This document shows, in pieces, positions 30,119-37,788 of a stretch of 64,000 nt of DNA. The DNA is from Faecalicatena absiana (GTDB lineage: Bacteria > Bacillota > Bacilli > Lactobacillales > Lactobacillaceae). Position 1 is the first letter of the stretch. Every line of letters starts with the position of its first letter. The notes under the pieces were generated by a model. The model was not told where the DNA came from, ran no database searches, and saw only the letters and a program-made list of their open reading frames with translations. The position numbers and the translations under genes are program-made. The stretch covers positions 28,900 through 92,899 of the forward strand of contig JAEDAG010000008.1 in assembly GCA_017309015.1 (NCBI GenBank). The letters run 5' to 3'.

Positions 30119-30802
30119 ATGAAAAGAAACAAGATTTTAGCTTCAGTTTCAACGGCTGCTTTAGCCTTGGGAATGTTGACAGTCATTGGTGAAAAGCAAG
30201 TCAATGCCGCGGACAATGATGATCCCGCTGACATCGTAACGGTTGTGAACTATACTCCGGCTAAGTCAGCCGTCACTGCCGTTAAAACCAGCTATAACGC
30301 TAAGACCAAGTCATTGACGATCACTGGCAAGGCTAAAGGCGCAAGCAAGGTGGCTGTCAGCTACAATGCCAAGGCTCTCAAGCCAGCTAAGGTGACCAAG
30401 AAGGGCCAATTCAAGACGACCGTCAAGTTCATCGGCTACAAGAACTTCTCTCTTACTGGCTTAAATGCCAAGGGAAAGGCAGTAACCAAGGCTTACGTTT
30501 TGACCAAGGACAGTTACGCTGCCGCTAAGCCAACCCTGCTCAAGGCTAACCGGTCCAAGAAAGGGCTGACCTTCACGACCGACGCCAAGAAGAAGACGAC
30601 TTTGAACTTCTACTACAAGAACAAGCTGGTCAAGAAGGCCAAGCTGACCAAGGACAAGCAAAAGGTCTTCTTCTCAGCCAAGTCACTGAAGGGCAAGAAG
30701 GGGAACTTCAAGGTCGTTGCCTCAGCCGCTGGCAAGAAGAGCAGCCAAGCTGCCCAATTCAAGATCATCGGCGTTGGCCAGACAACCGTAACCAACTACT
30801 AA
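30119..30802 (+). CDS. Secreted Lys-rich protein, paralogue lacking protease domain
   Basis: The product has 227 residues. The signal peptide MKRNKILASVSTAALALGML is cleaved around VNAAD. It is followed almost directly by a Lys-rich C-terminal region, beginning DIVTVVNYTP, that is nearly identical to that of the M10-like protease at 36331-37500. The about 160-residue zinc-protease domain of that paralogue is absent. The C-terminal region contains Ig-like repeats (SLTITGKAKGASKVAV) and is very basic, which suggests attachment to wall polymers. A TATAAT at 30075-30080 and GGAGGAAAAT support expression. Confidence 0.8.
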   Translation: MKRNKILASVSTAALALGMLTVIGEKQVNAADNDDPADIVTVVNYTPAKSAVTAVKTSYNAKTKSLTITGKAKGASKVAVSYNAKALKPAKVTKKGQFKTTVKFIGYKNFSLTGLNAKGKAVTKAYVLTKDSYAAAKPTLLKANRSKKGLTFTTDAKKKTTLNFYYKNKLVKKAKLTKDKQKVFFSAKSLKGKKGNFKVVASAAGKKSSQAAQFKIIGVGQTTVTNY

Positions 30803-30839
30803 AAGCAAATATAACTGCACCTGAAAAACGTGTGACAAT

Positions 30840-31198
30840 GTATGACTGATACCATCACTATATTATGGTCTCAAGACCTTGACTCAAATGAGAATCAACG
30901 CCTTGGATCGTCGGTGTTAAGGCCTGACGCCCAATCAGAATGACTCTGGTCGTTTCGGTCACAATTTTTTGAACTGTCCGTAGACAGTTCTTTCGTTTTT
31001 CTCATCGGCTCTGCGTCATGACGCGTTTCCATGACATGACGCTGGGCGAAGCTGCCGCGACATCCGAAGATGCTTGCACTGAGGCGTGCGGTCTTACGCG
31101 TCTAAGCCGACATTTTTCCGCGAGATCTCCAGAGTCTCGCCATGGACAAGGCCTGCCCGTAGGCTGTCTCTTGACGGTCTGTTCCTTTAGTCGATAAA
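30840..31198 (-). repeat. Decayed right end of an IS607-type element
   Basis: This 360-base region has no gene. It continues beyond the tnpB remnant stop and holds many short hairpins (for example GAACTGTC/GACAGTTC at about 30974-30992). By analogy with tnpB elements it may include a degraded guide-RNA region. Confidence 0.45.
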
Positions 31199-31528
31199 TT
31201 ATAAAGCTTTGTTGAGCTCCGGATGATCAATCAAAAACGTGAGATTCATCATCGCATTTCTGTCCCGATCTACGACTTTCTTGTAGTTCGGGCATTTTTC
31301 GTTGTAGCACACATACTCATCGTGCTTGGTGCCATGCTTCTTGTTGCCGTAAAGGGTGATCTTTTCATCGCCTTTCTTGACGTTGCCGCACGCTGCACAG
31401 CGCTGAATTGACGGATACAGTCTGTCCGCCATGACAAGCTCGCAGCCATGCCACTTGCACTTGTACTCAAGAATCGACTTAAAGCGACCAAACATGGCAC
31501 GATGTACGCCTTTTGAAATGTAGAAGAA
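31199..31528 (-). pseudogene. 3' remnant of IS607-type tnpB
   Basis: About 110 codons match the C-terminus of the full tnpB at 59839-61185: KGVHRAMFGRF, the zinc-ribbon segment QRCAACGNVKKGDEKITLYG and VVDRDRNAMMNLTFL. The N-terminal three quarters are missing. The remnant abuts the terminator of the B12 operon. It differs from the full copy at many residues, so it comes from another element. Confidence 0.85.
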
Positions 31529-31570
31529 AAAGTGCTGGATGCTTGCTCTCGAGGTCATCCAACACTTTTT
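31529..31570 (-). terminator. Terminator of the nrdJ-cbrT-pduO operon
   Basis: Arms AAAAAGTGTTGGATG and CATCCAGCACTTTTT (minus strand) are followed by TTTTTC. It lies just after pduO. Confidence 0.8.
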
Positions 31571-31581
31571 AATTTGCGAGC

Positions 31582-32145
31582 TTATTTTTTCGGACGCCGC
31601 CGCGGCCGGGCTGGCTTGCTCTTGACGTCAGCTACGCCCTCCAAAAGGTTGGCGTAGCGGGCCATCACGAACAGGTAGTCTGACAGGCGGTTCGGGTACT
31701 TGAGGCTGTCACTCTTGACCTCCCCGCTTTCGTCCGCGTACAGCACGCAGACCCGTTCGCTGGTCCGGGCCAGTGCCCGGGCATACTGGAGGTTGGCGCT
31801 GGTCTTTGACCCGCCGGGCAGGATAAATTCATTCATTTCCGGCAGTTCTTCCGTCCAGGCATCGATTTGCTCTTCCATGTAAGTCACTTCAGCCGAAGTA
31901 ATCGTATGGTGCCGCTTGACCACCAGGTCAGCCTGCAATTCATACATTTCCCGCTCCAGCTTGATCAGCTTTTCTTCCAGGCCCTGGCAGGCCGGAGAAA
32001 GGTTGGCCACCGTAACCCCCAGCCAGGACTGCAGCTCATCGAGAGCTCCCAGTGTCTGGATCTGCGGGTCGTATTTGGCGACCATCTTGCCGGTAACCTG
32101 CTTGGTTTTCCCCTGGTCGCCGACTTTAGTGTAGATTTTGAGCAT
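31582..32145 (-). CDS. pduO: Cob(I)alamin adenosyltransferase, PduO type
   Basis: This enzyme transfers the adenosyl group of ATP to cob(I)alamin to make adenosylcobalamin. It has 187 residues. The N-terminal KVGDQGKTKQVTG matches the ATP-binding TKxGDxGxT motif, and DELQSWLG and ARALARTSERVCVLY match the conserved helices. The C-terminus is basic (PARPRRRPKK). It overlaps the end of cbrT by 20 bases and is the last gene of the operon, supplying the cofactor of NrdJ. Confidence 0.93.
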   Translation of the reverse strand: MLKIYTKVGDQGKTKQVTGKMVAKYDPQIQTLGALDELQSWLGVTVANLSPACQGLEEKLIKLEREMYELQADLVVKRHHTITSAEVTYMEEQIDAWTEELPEMNEFILPGGSKTSANLQYARALARTSERVCVLYADESGEVKSDSLKYPNRLSDYLFVMARYANLLEGVADVKSKPARPRRRPKK

Positions 32146-32686
32146 TTTGCTTACACCCTGCTTTCTTTTTAAACCGGTCCAGGCCCAAAATCAATGGCAG
32201 ATAAAGGATAGGATAAAAGGCCAAGTTGCCGGCGACATGATACAAGTCAAAGGTCAGGCCGCTGACCCAGTAGGCGATAAAGGCAGCCCAGCCGCCCCAG
32301 CCAGCCATGCCCAGGCTGACGAAGAAGCCGTATTCCAGGCCCAGAAAGCCGGCCAGGAGCTCCTGCAGCCAGAAGAATTTCCGGCTTTTCAGTGGCAAAA
32401 GTCTGGCAAATAGCGCTACGGTCAAGGCGCAGGCCGCGTAGGCAAAGATCTGCGGCAAGGTCCAAATGCCAAAGCCCAGGAAGATGTTGGAGATCACCAT
32501 GACCAAAATGGCTAGGAGAATCCCTGTCCCTGCCCCCAGTTCCAGCGTGGCCAGCATGATAATATCGGTCACTGGCTGGACATTGGGGATATCGATAATT
32601 TTGAAGATCCGCAAAACCACGCACATCGCCGTTAGCAGGGCGAGCAGGGTCAGCCTTTGCAGTTGGTAGCGTTCCTTGGTCTGCAT
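32126..32686 (-). CDS. cbrT: ECF transporter S component for vitamin B12 (CbrT-like)
   Basis: This is a membrane-embedded substrate-binding (S) component that works with the shared ECF module (EcfA, EcfA', EcfT, not in this window). It has 186 residues and about six hydrophobic segments. An ECF-CbrT complex for cobalamin is known from L. delbrueckii, and the gene context here (nrdJ upstream, pduO overlapping) supports the same substrate. It starts one base after the stop of the DUF4430 gene, so the two are co-translated. Confidence 0.85.
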   Translation of the reverse strand: MQTKERYQLQRLTLLALLTAMCVVLRIFKIIDIPNVQPVTDIIMLATLELGAGTGILLAILVMVISNIFLGFGIWTLPQIFAYAACALTVALFARLLPLKSRKFFWLQELLAGFLGLEYGFFVSLGMAGWGGWAAFIAYWVSGLTFDLYHVAGNLAFYPILYLPLILGLDRFKKKAGCKQNAQNLH

Positions 32687-32687
32687 C

Positions 32688-33152
32688 TTAGTATTGCTTC
32701 AAAGTGAAGACAACCTTGGACTTGTTCTTAGTCAGCTTTTGCTTGTTAGCAGCCACGCTGGCCAGCTTGCCGTCAACCGTGTAAGTCCAGTAGCGCTTCT
32801 TCTTTTGGTTGCCCAGGCCATTGATCTTAGTGATGAAGACGCCGTATGAAGATTTAGTATAGTTAACCTTCCAGGCCTTCTTCAAAACAGTGAAGACGCT
32901 CGTCCCCTTCTTGACCTTGAAAGTCTTCTTAGCCAGGGCTCGCTTGTTCTTGGCCTTGGTCGTGTCCTTCAAAGTGTAGGTCACGCTGATTTGCTTAGCC
33001 TTGGCCTTCTTAGTAGTCTTCTTTTTAGTGGTCTTCTTGGTCTTTCTAGTGGTCTTAGCGGCTTGTACATTTTGCTCTTGGACTGGCTGGTTGGCAAAAA
33101 GGCCCACGAAGGCTGCCAAGGCAACTACAACTGTTAAAATCTTCTTTTTCAT
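32688..33152 (-). CDS. Secreted DUF4430 (transcobalamin-like) protein
   Basis: The product has 154 residues: a signal peptide (MKKKILTVVVALAAFVGLFA, cleavage near VQAAK), a Lys/Thr-rich linker, then a DUF4430-type domain. The domain shows the FKVKKGTSVFTVLKKAW strand, YGVFITKINGLGNQ, the YWTYTVDGK motif and a closing KVVFTLKQY strand. DUF4430 resembles the C-terminal domain of transcobalamin/intrinsic factor. Lying directly before cbrT in a B12 operon, it may capture cobalamin outside the membrane; that role is inference. The linker could tether it to the wall. Confidence 0.82.
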   Translation of the reverse strand: MKKKILTVVVALAAFVGLFANQPVQEQNVQAAKTTRKTKKTTKKKTTKKAKAKQISVTYTLKDTTKAKNKRALAKKTFKVKKGTSVFTVLKKAWKVNYTKSSYGVFITKINGLGNQKKKRYWTYTVDGKLASVAANKQKLTKNKSKVVFTLKQY

Positions 33153-33215
33153 TTTTGTTTCTCCCGTTTTTTATTTCTGTTTTGTTTTTTGTCTTTTATT
33201 TCTAGTTTCCCTGCC

Positions 33216-35435
33216 TTACTTAACCGGGCAGGCGCCGCCTTCACAGTCAGTCTGGTCGACCAGTTCCAGGTCCTTGACGTCGCTGTTCAGCTGGCTGAAG
33301 ACTTCTTCCACGTCGCCGGTGATTTCCTGGCTGCGCTTTTCGTAAGTCTCCTTATCGATCGGTTCCTTTGGCGCTTGCTGCAGGGAACCGCCGAAGTATG
33401 GCAGAAGCGAGGTTGACTTGGTGATAAAGCGGTACTGGCGGAGCAAGGATTCAACCTGACCTGCTTCGGAATCCTGGAAAGTAATCGTGCAGGAAACCGC
33501 GTTGTCCGACCAGTAAGTCTGCAAGAAGGCCTGAGTGGCAAACTGTTCCGCGATTGAAACCGTGCCAGCTGAGGCAAAGTTAGGGTTGTCCGCCCCCACC
33601 GCCTTGATCGGGAATTCCACGCAGGTCGTGTTTTCCGTGTAGATATCAGCTTCCGTCCGGTAGCCGCAGGCCTTCAAGGCTGGCAAAAGCGGGTCAGAAT
33701 CCTGGAAACGGATCCGCTGGATCAAGTAAGCCCCGTAGTGGAAGTGCATGCCTTCACTGGCCCCGGCCAGCTTGGCCACCGTGCCTGACGGCTTGACCGT
33801 GGTGTGCTTGATTGATTCATTGCAGCCCAAAGTCTTGCTGTAATCCTGGTCAGCCTTGACCACGACCTTGTAAAGGTGGTCAACCGCCTTGATGGCCCGC
33901 TTGTCGTAGACTGGCACCTTGATGGCTTCATGGGTTTCCGGGTCAAAGTCATCCTTGAAGCCGGTAACCACCCGGTTGCCCAGTCTGGTCAAAAGCCAGT
34001 CCTGGATCCCGGACATGGAGATCCCGATCCGGCGGTTCTTTTGAATTATTTCCCGGGAAATTTCCCAGTCATAAGAACTAAAGGTTACCCGCTTGGCGTA
34101 ACGGGCCGCTAAGGCAAAGACTTCCTGCAGGTCCCAACCCTGTTCTTCCGCGATCAACGGGAAGACTTCAAAGAGGTTGCAAGGTTCCCCGTTGGCCAGG
34201 GAGATCTCCCCGCAAGGGTTAGTCCCTTCCACGTCGCCGTCAATTCCAGCCTGGTAGCCATCAACGATCCGGCCATAGTTCTTGGACAGGTCCAGGTTCA
34301 CAATCCCCGGTTCACCGTTTTCACGGATCCCGGCAGCGATTGGCTGGTAGCCGCTGAAGGCTGAATCAACTGCCACGCTGTTGTTGGATGCCCAGCGGTG
34401 ATGCATCAGCTTCTCCTGGTCCTGCTTCATGGAAATGAAGTCTTGGTCATCGTTTGAACCCAGGGCCAGTTCCGCTGACCGGCGGACATTGCCGGCTACG
34501 ACTGCCTTGCCGATCAAGTTGCAAATGTCAGTGGCATCAACCGCTGAAAGGCGGCCGCCAGCCTTGCTGTTCAAAACTTTGTTGATGTCCAGCAGCATGG
34601 AGATCAAGGGCATTGGGCCGGAAGCCGTGCCGCCGAAGCCATGAATCTCTGCCCCATAAGGCCGGATGTCAGACAAGTCCAGGATCAGCTTTTGTTTGCG
34701 GTCCGGGTTAGTCTGGGCAAAGTGGAGGTCAATCAAGAGGGCATTGGCCAAAACCCAGCCTTCCCGGGTGTCCGGCAGGCGGTAGTAGATGCTGTCAGCA
34801 TCTTGAACCAATTCATTCTTGCCGACGGCCCCGACCTTGATGGAAGCATCGTAGGATTCACTGGTCTCATCGATCACCAGCTGCAGGTCGATATCAAAGT
34901 CGACCCGGGGGATCTGGCTGATGTTGGATCTGGCAACTGAGAAGCCGACCCCGCCCCCCTTCATTAATTCGTCAAAGAGGAAGGAGAAAGGCATGGAGAC
35001 GGCCTTTTCCTGCTTGCTAAGATAGCTGGGCACGATCTTGCTGTCCCCGTACTTCTGCGGGCGGATAGCCACAAACCAGCAGTTGTTCAAGGAATCCCCG
35101 GTCCGTCTTTGGTAGTCGGTCCCGGAAATCCACAAGTTCCGGCCAGATGGCGTCGCGCCCAGGCCGTAAATCAGCTTGTAGAGCCGCTCTGCTTCTTCAG
35201 TCAGGCTCTGCTTCAGTTCCGGACTTGGGGAGTCTTGAAGGCGGGGATCCAGGTTGATGTTGCCTTCAACCACCCGCTTGACGGTTTCATCCCAGTTTTC
35301 ACTCCGTCCTTTTTCCGGCAGCCAGCGGGCGTAGGTCCGCTTGTAGGTGACCCAGCCCAGCTTGCCCCAGTGAGGTTTTACACTCGCTTTCACTCGGTCG
35401 ATAAATTCCGCCGAGAGCGATATTTCTTCACTCAT
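33216..35435 (-). CDS. nrdJ: Adenosylcobalamin-dependent ribonucleoside-triphosphate reductase
   Basis: This class II enzyme reduces NTPs to dNTPs using adenosylcobalamin as radical source. It has 739 residues, the same length as the L. leichmannii enzyme. The C-terminal pair CEGGAC places the redox cysteines at 731 and 736, as in that model enzyme. NPCGEISL and other barrel motifs are present. It heads the minus-strand operon; the next gene starts 63 bases later. A palindrome lies about 70-90 bases upstream. No class I or III reductase is seen in the window. Confidence 0.96.
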   Translation of the reverse strand: MSEEISLSAEFIDRVKASVKPHWGKLGWVTYKRTYARWLPEKGRSENWDETVKRVVEGNINLDPRLQDSPSPELKQSLTEEAERLYKLIYGLGATPSGRNLWISGTDYQRRTGDSLNNCWFVAIRPQKYGDSKIVPSYLSKQEKAVSMPFSFLFDELMKGGGVGFSVARSNISQIPRVDFDIDLQLVIDETSESYDASIKVGAVGKNELVQDADSIYYRLPDTREGWVLANALLIDLHFAQTNPDRKQKLILDLSDIRPYGAEIHGFGGTASGPMPLISMLLDINKVLNSKAGGRLSAVDATDICNLIGKAVVAGNVRRSAELALGSNDDQDFISMKQDQEKLMHHRWASNNSVAVDSAFSGYQPIAAGIRENGEPGIVNLDLSKNYGRIVDGYQAGIDGDVEGTNPCGEISLANGEPCNLFEVFPLIAEEQGWDLQEVFALAARYAKRVTFSSYDWEISREIIQKNRRIGISMSGIQDWLLTRLGNRVVTGFKDDFDPETHEAIKVPVYDKRAIKAVDHLYKVVVKADQDYSKTLGCNESIKHTTVKPSGTVAKLAGASEGMHFHYGAYLIQRIRFQDSDPLLPALKACGYRTEADIYTENTTCVEFPIKAVGADNPNFASAGTVSIAEQFATQAFLQTYWSDNAVSCTITFQDSEAGQVESLLRQYRFITKSTSLLPYFGGSLQQAPKEPIDKETYEKRSQEITGDVEEVFSQLNSDVKDLELVDQTDCEGGACPVK

Positions 35436-35503
35436 CTTCTCAGGTCCTTTCTGCTTGTCTCATTATTTTTTAGCACTCCATATGTTAGCAGTCTCCCTGT
35501 GAA

Positions 35504-35524
35504 ACACAATATCTAGTATTGTGT
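35504..35524. promoter_or_regulatory. Palindromic operator candidate upstream of nrdJ
   Basis: Perfect 8-base arms ACACAATA/TATTGTGT surround the 5-base centre TCTAG. The half sites look like those of NrdR boxes (ACAcwATAT), but the spacing is longer than the usual 16-bp box. No cobalamin riboswitch pattern was recognised between 35436 and 35640. Confidence 0.5.
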
Positions 35525-35647
35525 AACCGGGCGAACACGAGAAAATGTATGTTGGTTCAACTCAAGCCCCGTAAGCCTTCAGCCGCCGCCAAATTTTTTT
35601 GAAAAAATTTTTAGTAATTTTTGTTCGGTTTTTCCAGATATATACAA

Positions 35648-35696
35648 AAAGACTATATAACTGCCAATTCACTTTTTGATATATTATATAGTCTTT
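35648..35696 (-). terminator. Terminator of the aldo/keto reductase remnant
   Basis: Thirteen-base perfect arms AAAGACTATATAA/TTATATAGTCTTT with a 23-base loop, followed by TTTTTG on the minus strand. Confidence 0.65.
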
Positions 35697-35741
35697 CTTA
35701 TAAATATTTTTAGCTTTTTCAGCTATTTTCAGTTTTTCATT

Positions 35742-36217
35742 TTAAAATTCAGCTTGGTCCGAATCCAGGATTGGCTGGCCGATCCCCTGCAGGCCATCAA
35801 GCTTGGCCATGTCATCTGCAGTAAGCGCAAAGTCGAAGACTTCGGCATTAGCCTTGATGTAGTCCGGGTGAACTGACTTCGGCAGTGGTAAAAAGCTATG
35901 CTGCAGGAACCAGCGGATCAAAACCTGGGCGCTGGACTTGCCGTACTTGGCCCCAACTTCCTTGATGGTCTCGTTACCCAGGAGACCACCCGTCCCCAAA
36001 GGACTGTAAGCCTCGCTCAAAAGGCCATATTCCTTGTTAGCGGCCGTTACTTCCGCTTGCAAGTCATTTGGGTTAAGTTGACCACAGGCTTGATTTCTGC
36101 CGTCTTTAAGAGGGCTTCCAGGTGGTGGCGGCGGAAGTTGGAAACACCGATCGCCCGGATATTGCTGGCCTGAACAGCTTCTTCCATGGCCCGCCAGGCT
36201 TCCGCGTTGCCCTCTCC
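35742..36217 (-). pseudogene. Aldo/keto reductase, truncated and frameshifted
   Basis: The remnant keeps the middle and C-terminal parts of an NADPH-dependent aldo/keto reductase. GNAEAWRAMEEAVQ, IRAIGVSNFRRHHLEALL and IKPVVN occur in one frame, and QAEVTAANKEYGLLSEAYSP, VLIRWFLQHSFLPLPKS and the C-terminus in another. The frame changes near 36062, where the VNQVELHP segment is damaged. The first about 100 residues, with the catalytic Asp-Tyr part, are missing; the break falls at a direct repeat at 36218. Confidence 0.88.
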
Positions 36218-36276
36218 AGAGAGCGAGACTCCATCCGTGAGCTTCGCTCTTTTTTTCTTTTTTTGACGAAAATGAC
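36218..36276. repeat. Direct repeat, copy 1 (terminator plus promoter edge)
   Basis: This segment contains AGAGAGCGA, ACTCCATCCGTGAGCTTCGC and TGACGAAAATGAC. It recurs at 37517-37580 with few changes. The AGAGCGAA/TTCGCTCT hairpin plus T-run is a terminator on the plus strand. The two copies bracket the M10-like protease gene. Confidence 0.8.
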
Positions 36277-36291
36277 TCCTAGGTCTACAAT
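36263..36291 (+). promoter_or_regulatory. Promoter of the M10-like protease gene
   Basis: TTGACG (36263-36268) and TACAAT (36286-36291) are 17 bases apart, near consensus. The -35 lies inside the direct repeat. Confidence 0.75.
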
Positions 36292-36330
36292 GATAGAGTA
36301 AGTTAATTAATTGATTTTTAGGAGGGAAAC

Positions 36331-37500
36331 ATGAAAAAAAATAAGATTTTAGCCTCTGTTTCAACAGTGGCGTTAGCCTTAGGTGCACTCGCAACTTTTG
36401 GTGGAAATCATGTAGATGCTGCTACTAAGTCAATTACCCCTGCCTTACCATATCGTTATAAGACAGATACGGCATATTTCTTAGACAAGTCTACTTCAGC
36501 TCATTACAAGGGCGTTTGGAATTCAGCAACAAACGCTTGGAAGAAAAACGGATTTGCTTGGAAAGCAGCAGCTAATCACTCAAAGACGACCCTTAGCAGC
36601 TACTCTGACAATAGCGCTTCAGGCCTCAATGTTGCGGGCTATGACAAGGTTCAATACAATAAAACTACTGGAAAAATTATTTCTAGTGAAGTTCGCTTGA
36701 ACAGAGCTGCCTTCAAGAAGTATGGGTACAACACTGCAGAACAAACGAATGTTGCTGAGCATGAATTGGGGCATGCTTTGGGCCTTGACCACAATTTAAA
36801 GGGCAGCGTATCTGTTATGAACCCAGCAAATCGCTACTACTCAATTCAAGGTTGCGATGTTAAGGGAATGAAGAAGATTTATTCCACTGTTGCTTCATTT
36901 GACAGCGTTAGCGACAATGCTGGAGATATTGTAACAGTTGTAAACTATACGCCTGCAGTTAAGTCAGCCGTCACTGCCGTTAAGACCAACTACAATGCCA
37001 AGACCAAGTCATTGACGATCACTGGCAAGGCCAAGGGTGCAAGCAAGGTGGCTGTTAGCTACAATGCCAAGGCACTCAAGCCAGCTAAGGTGACCAAGAA
37101 GGGCCAATTCAAGACGACCGTCAAGTTCACCGGCTACAAGAACTTCTCTCTTACTGGCTTAAATGCCAAGGGAAAGGCAGTAACCAAGGCTTATGTTTTG
37201 ACCAAGGACAGCTATGCTGCCGCTAAGCCAACCCTGCTCAAGGCTGACCGGACCAAGAAGGGGCTGACCTTCACGACCGACGCCAAGAAGAAGACTACTT
37301 TGAAGTTCTACTACAAGAACAAGCTGGTCAAGAAGGCCAAGCTGACCAAGGACAAGCAAAAGGTCTTCTTCTCAGCCAAGTCACTGAAGGGCAAGAAGGG
37401 GAACTTCAAGGTCGTTGCCTCAGCTGCTGGCAAGAAGAGCAGCCAAGCTGCCCAATTCAAGATCATCGGCGTTGGCCAGGCAACCGTAACCAACTACTAA
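36331..37500 (+). CDS. Secreted M10-like (matrixin-type) zinc metalloprotease
   Basis: The product has 389 residues. The signal peptide MKKNKILASVSTVALALGAL is cleaved near VDAA. The catalytic domain (about 35-190) contains HELGHALGLDH, the HExxHxxGxxH zinc motif of metzincins, followed by SVMNPANRYYSIQ with the Met-turn. The Lys-rich C-terminal half (from about residue 200) is nearly identical to the protein at 30119-30802. AGGAGG precedes the ATG. The protease half is more AT-rich than the C-terminal half, suggesting different origins. Its substrate is unknown. Confidence 0.9.
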   Translation: MKKNKILASVSTVALALGALATFGGNHVDAATKSITPALPYRYKTDTAYFLDKSTSAHYKGVWNSATNAWKKNGFAWKAAANHSKTTLSSYSDNSASGLNVAGYDKVQYNKTTGKIISSEVRLNRAAFKKYGYNTAEQTNVAEHELGHALGLDHNLKGSVSVMNPANRYYSIQGCDVKGMKKIYSTVASFDSVSDNAGDIVTVVNYTPAVKSAVTAVKTNYNAKTKSLTITGKAKGASKVAVSYNAKALKPAKVTKKGQFKTTVKFTGYKNFSLTGLNAKGKAVTKAYVLTKDSYAAAKPTLLKADRTKKGLTFTTDAKKKTTLKFYYKNKLVKKAKLTKDKQKVFFSAKSLKGKKGNFKVVASAAGKKSSQAAQFKIIGVGQATVTNY

Positions 37501-37516
37501 AAGCGAATATAACTCT

Positions 37517-37580
37517 AGAGAGCGAAACTCCATCCGTGAGCTTCGCTCTTTTTCTTTTGCCTTTTTCTGACGAAAATGAC
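37517..37580. repeat. Direct repeat, copy 2
   Basis: This is the second copy of the repeat at 36218-36276: same hairpin (AGAGCGAA/TTCGCTCT) and same CTGACGAAAATGAC end. It acts as terminator of the protease gene and borders the lanthipeptide promoter. Confidence 0.8.
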
Positions 37581-37636
37581 GCGAAAAGCATCAAATTTGA
37601 CGGCTTTCGTTTACGGCCAGCTCCTTAGCCTACAAT
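37577..37636 (+). promoter_or_regulatory. Candidate regulated promoter of the lan operon
   Basis: TGACG occurs at 37577 and 37598, 21 bases apart, the usual period of LytTR-regulator direct repeats, and TACAAT at 37631-37636 fits a -10. A matching -35 is weak (TTTACG at 15-bp spacing), as expected for an activated promoter. The LytTR regulator at 43764 is the obvious candidate; this is inference. Confidence 0.4.
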
Positions 37637-37671
37637 TGCCTTGCAAGTTCAATAGATGAGGAGCAAAAACG

Positions 37672-37788
37672 ATGTTCAATTTTATTTTGGAAATGGAAAA
37701 GATCCTGGAACGCGACGGCAAAAGTGCCAAGCGGCACCGCAGAAGACAGCACAGATACAGTTTCATCTGCTTCCACGGCAATGATTAA
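37672..37788 (+). CDS. lanA1: Lanthipeptide-like precursor peptide 1
   Basis: This is a 38-residue peptide starting MFNFILEMEKILERDG and ending RYSFICFHGND. The start ILEMEKIL resembles the ILELQ-type leader motif read by class III synthetases. The middle is very basic (KRHRRRQHR). Ser30 and Cys33 in SFIC could form one small lanthionine ring. GAGGAG lies eight bases before the ATG. The stop overlaps the exporter start (ATGATTAA), so the two are coupled. Precursor status rests on the shared SFIC motif with two other small genes and the adjacent LanKC. Confidence 0.8.
   Translation: MFNFILEMEKILERDGKSAKRHRRRQHRYSFICFHGND

Noticed and set aside
35436..35741. Cobalamin riboswitch upstream of nrdJ
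   Set aside because: I could not find the conserved B12-box pattern on the minus strand; only a palindrome and a downstream terminator were seen.
37724..37780. Upstream start of the lan ABC exporter
   Set aside because: It would run out of frame through precursor 1; ATG at 37781 overlaps the precursor stop and begins the conserved region.
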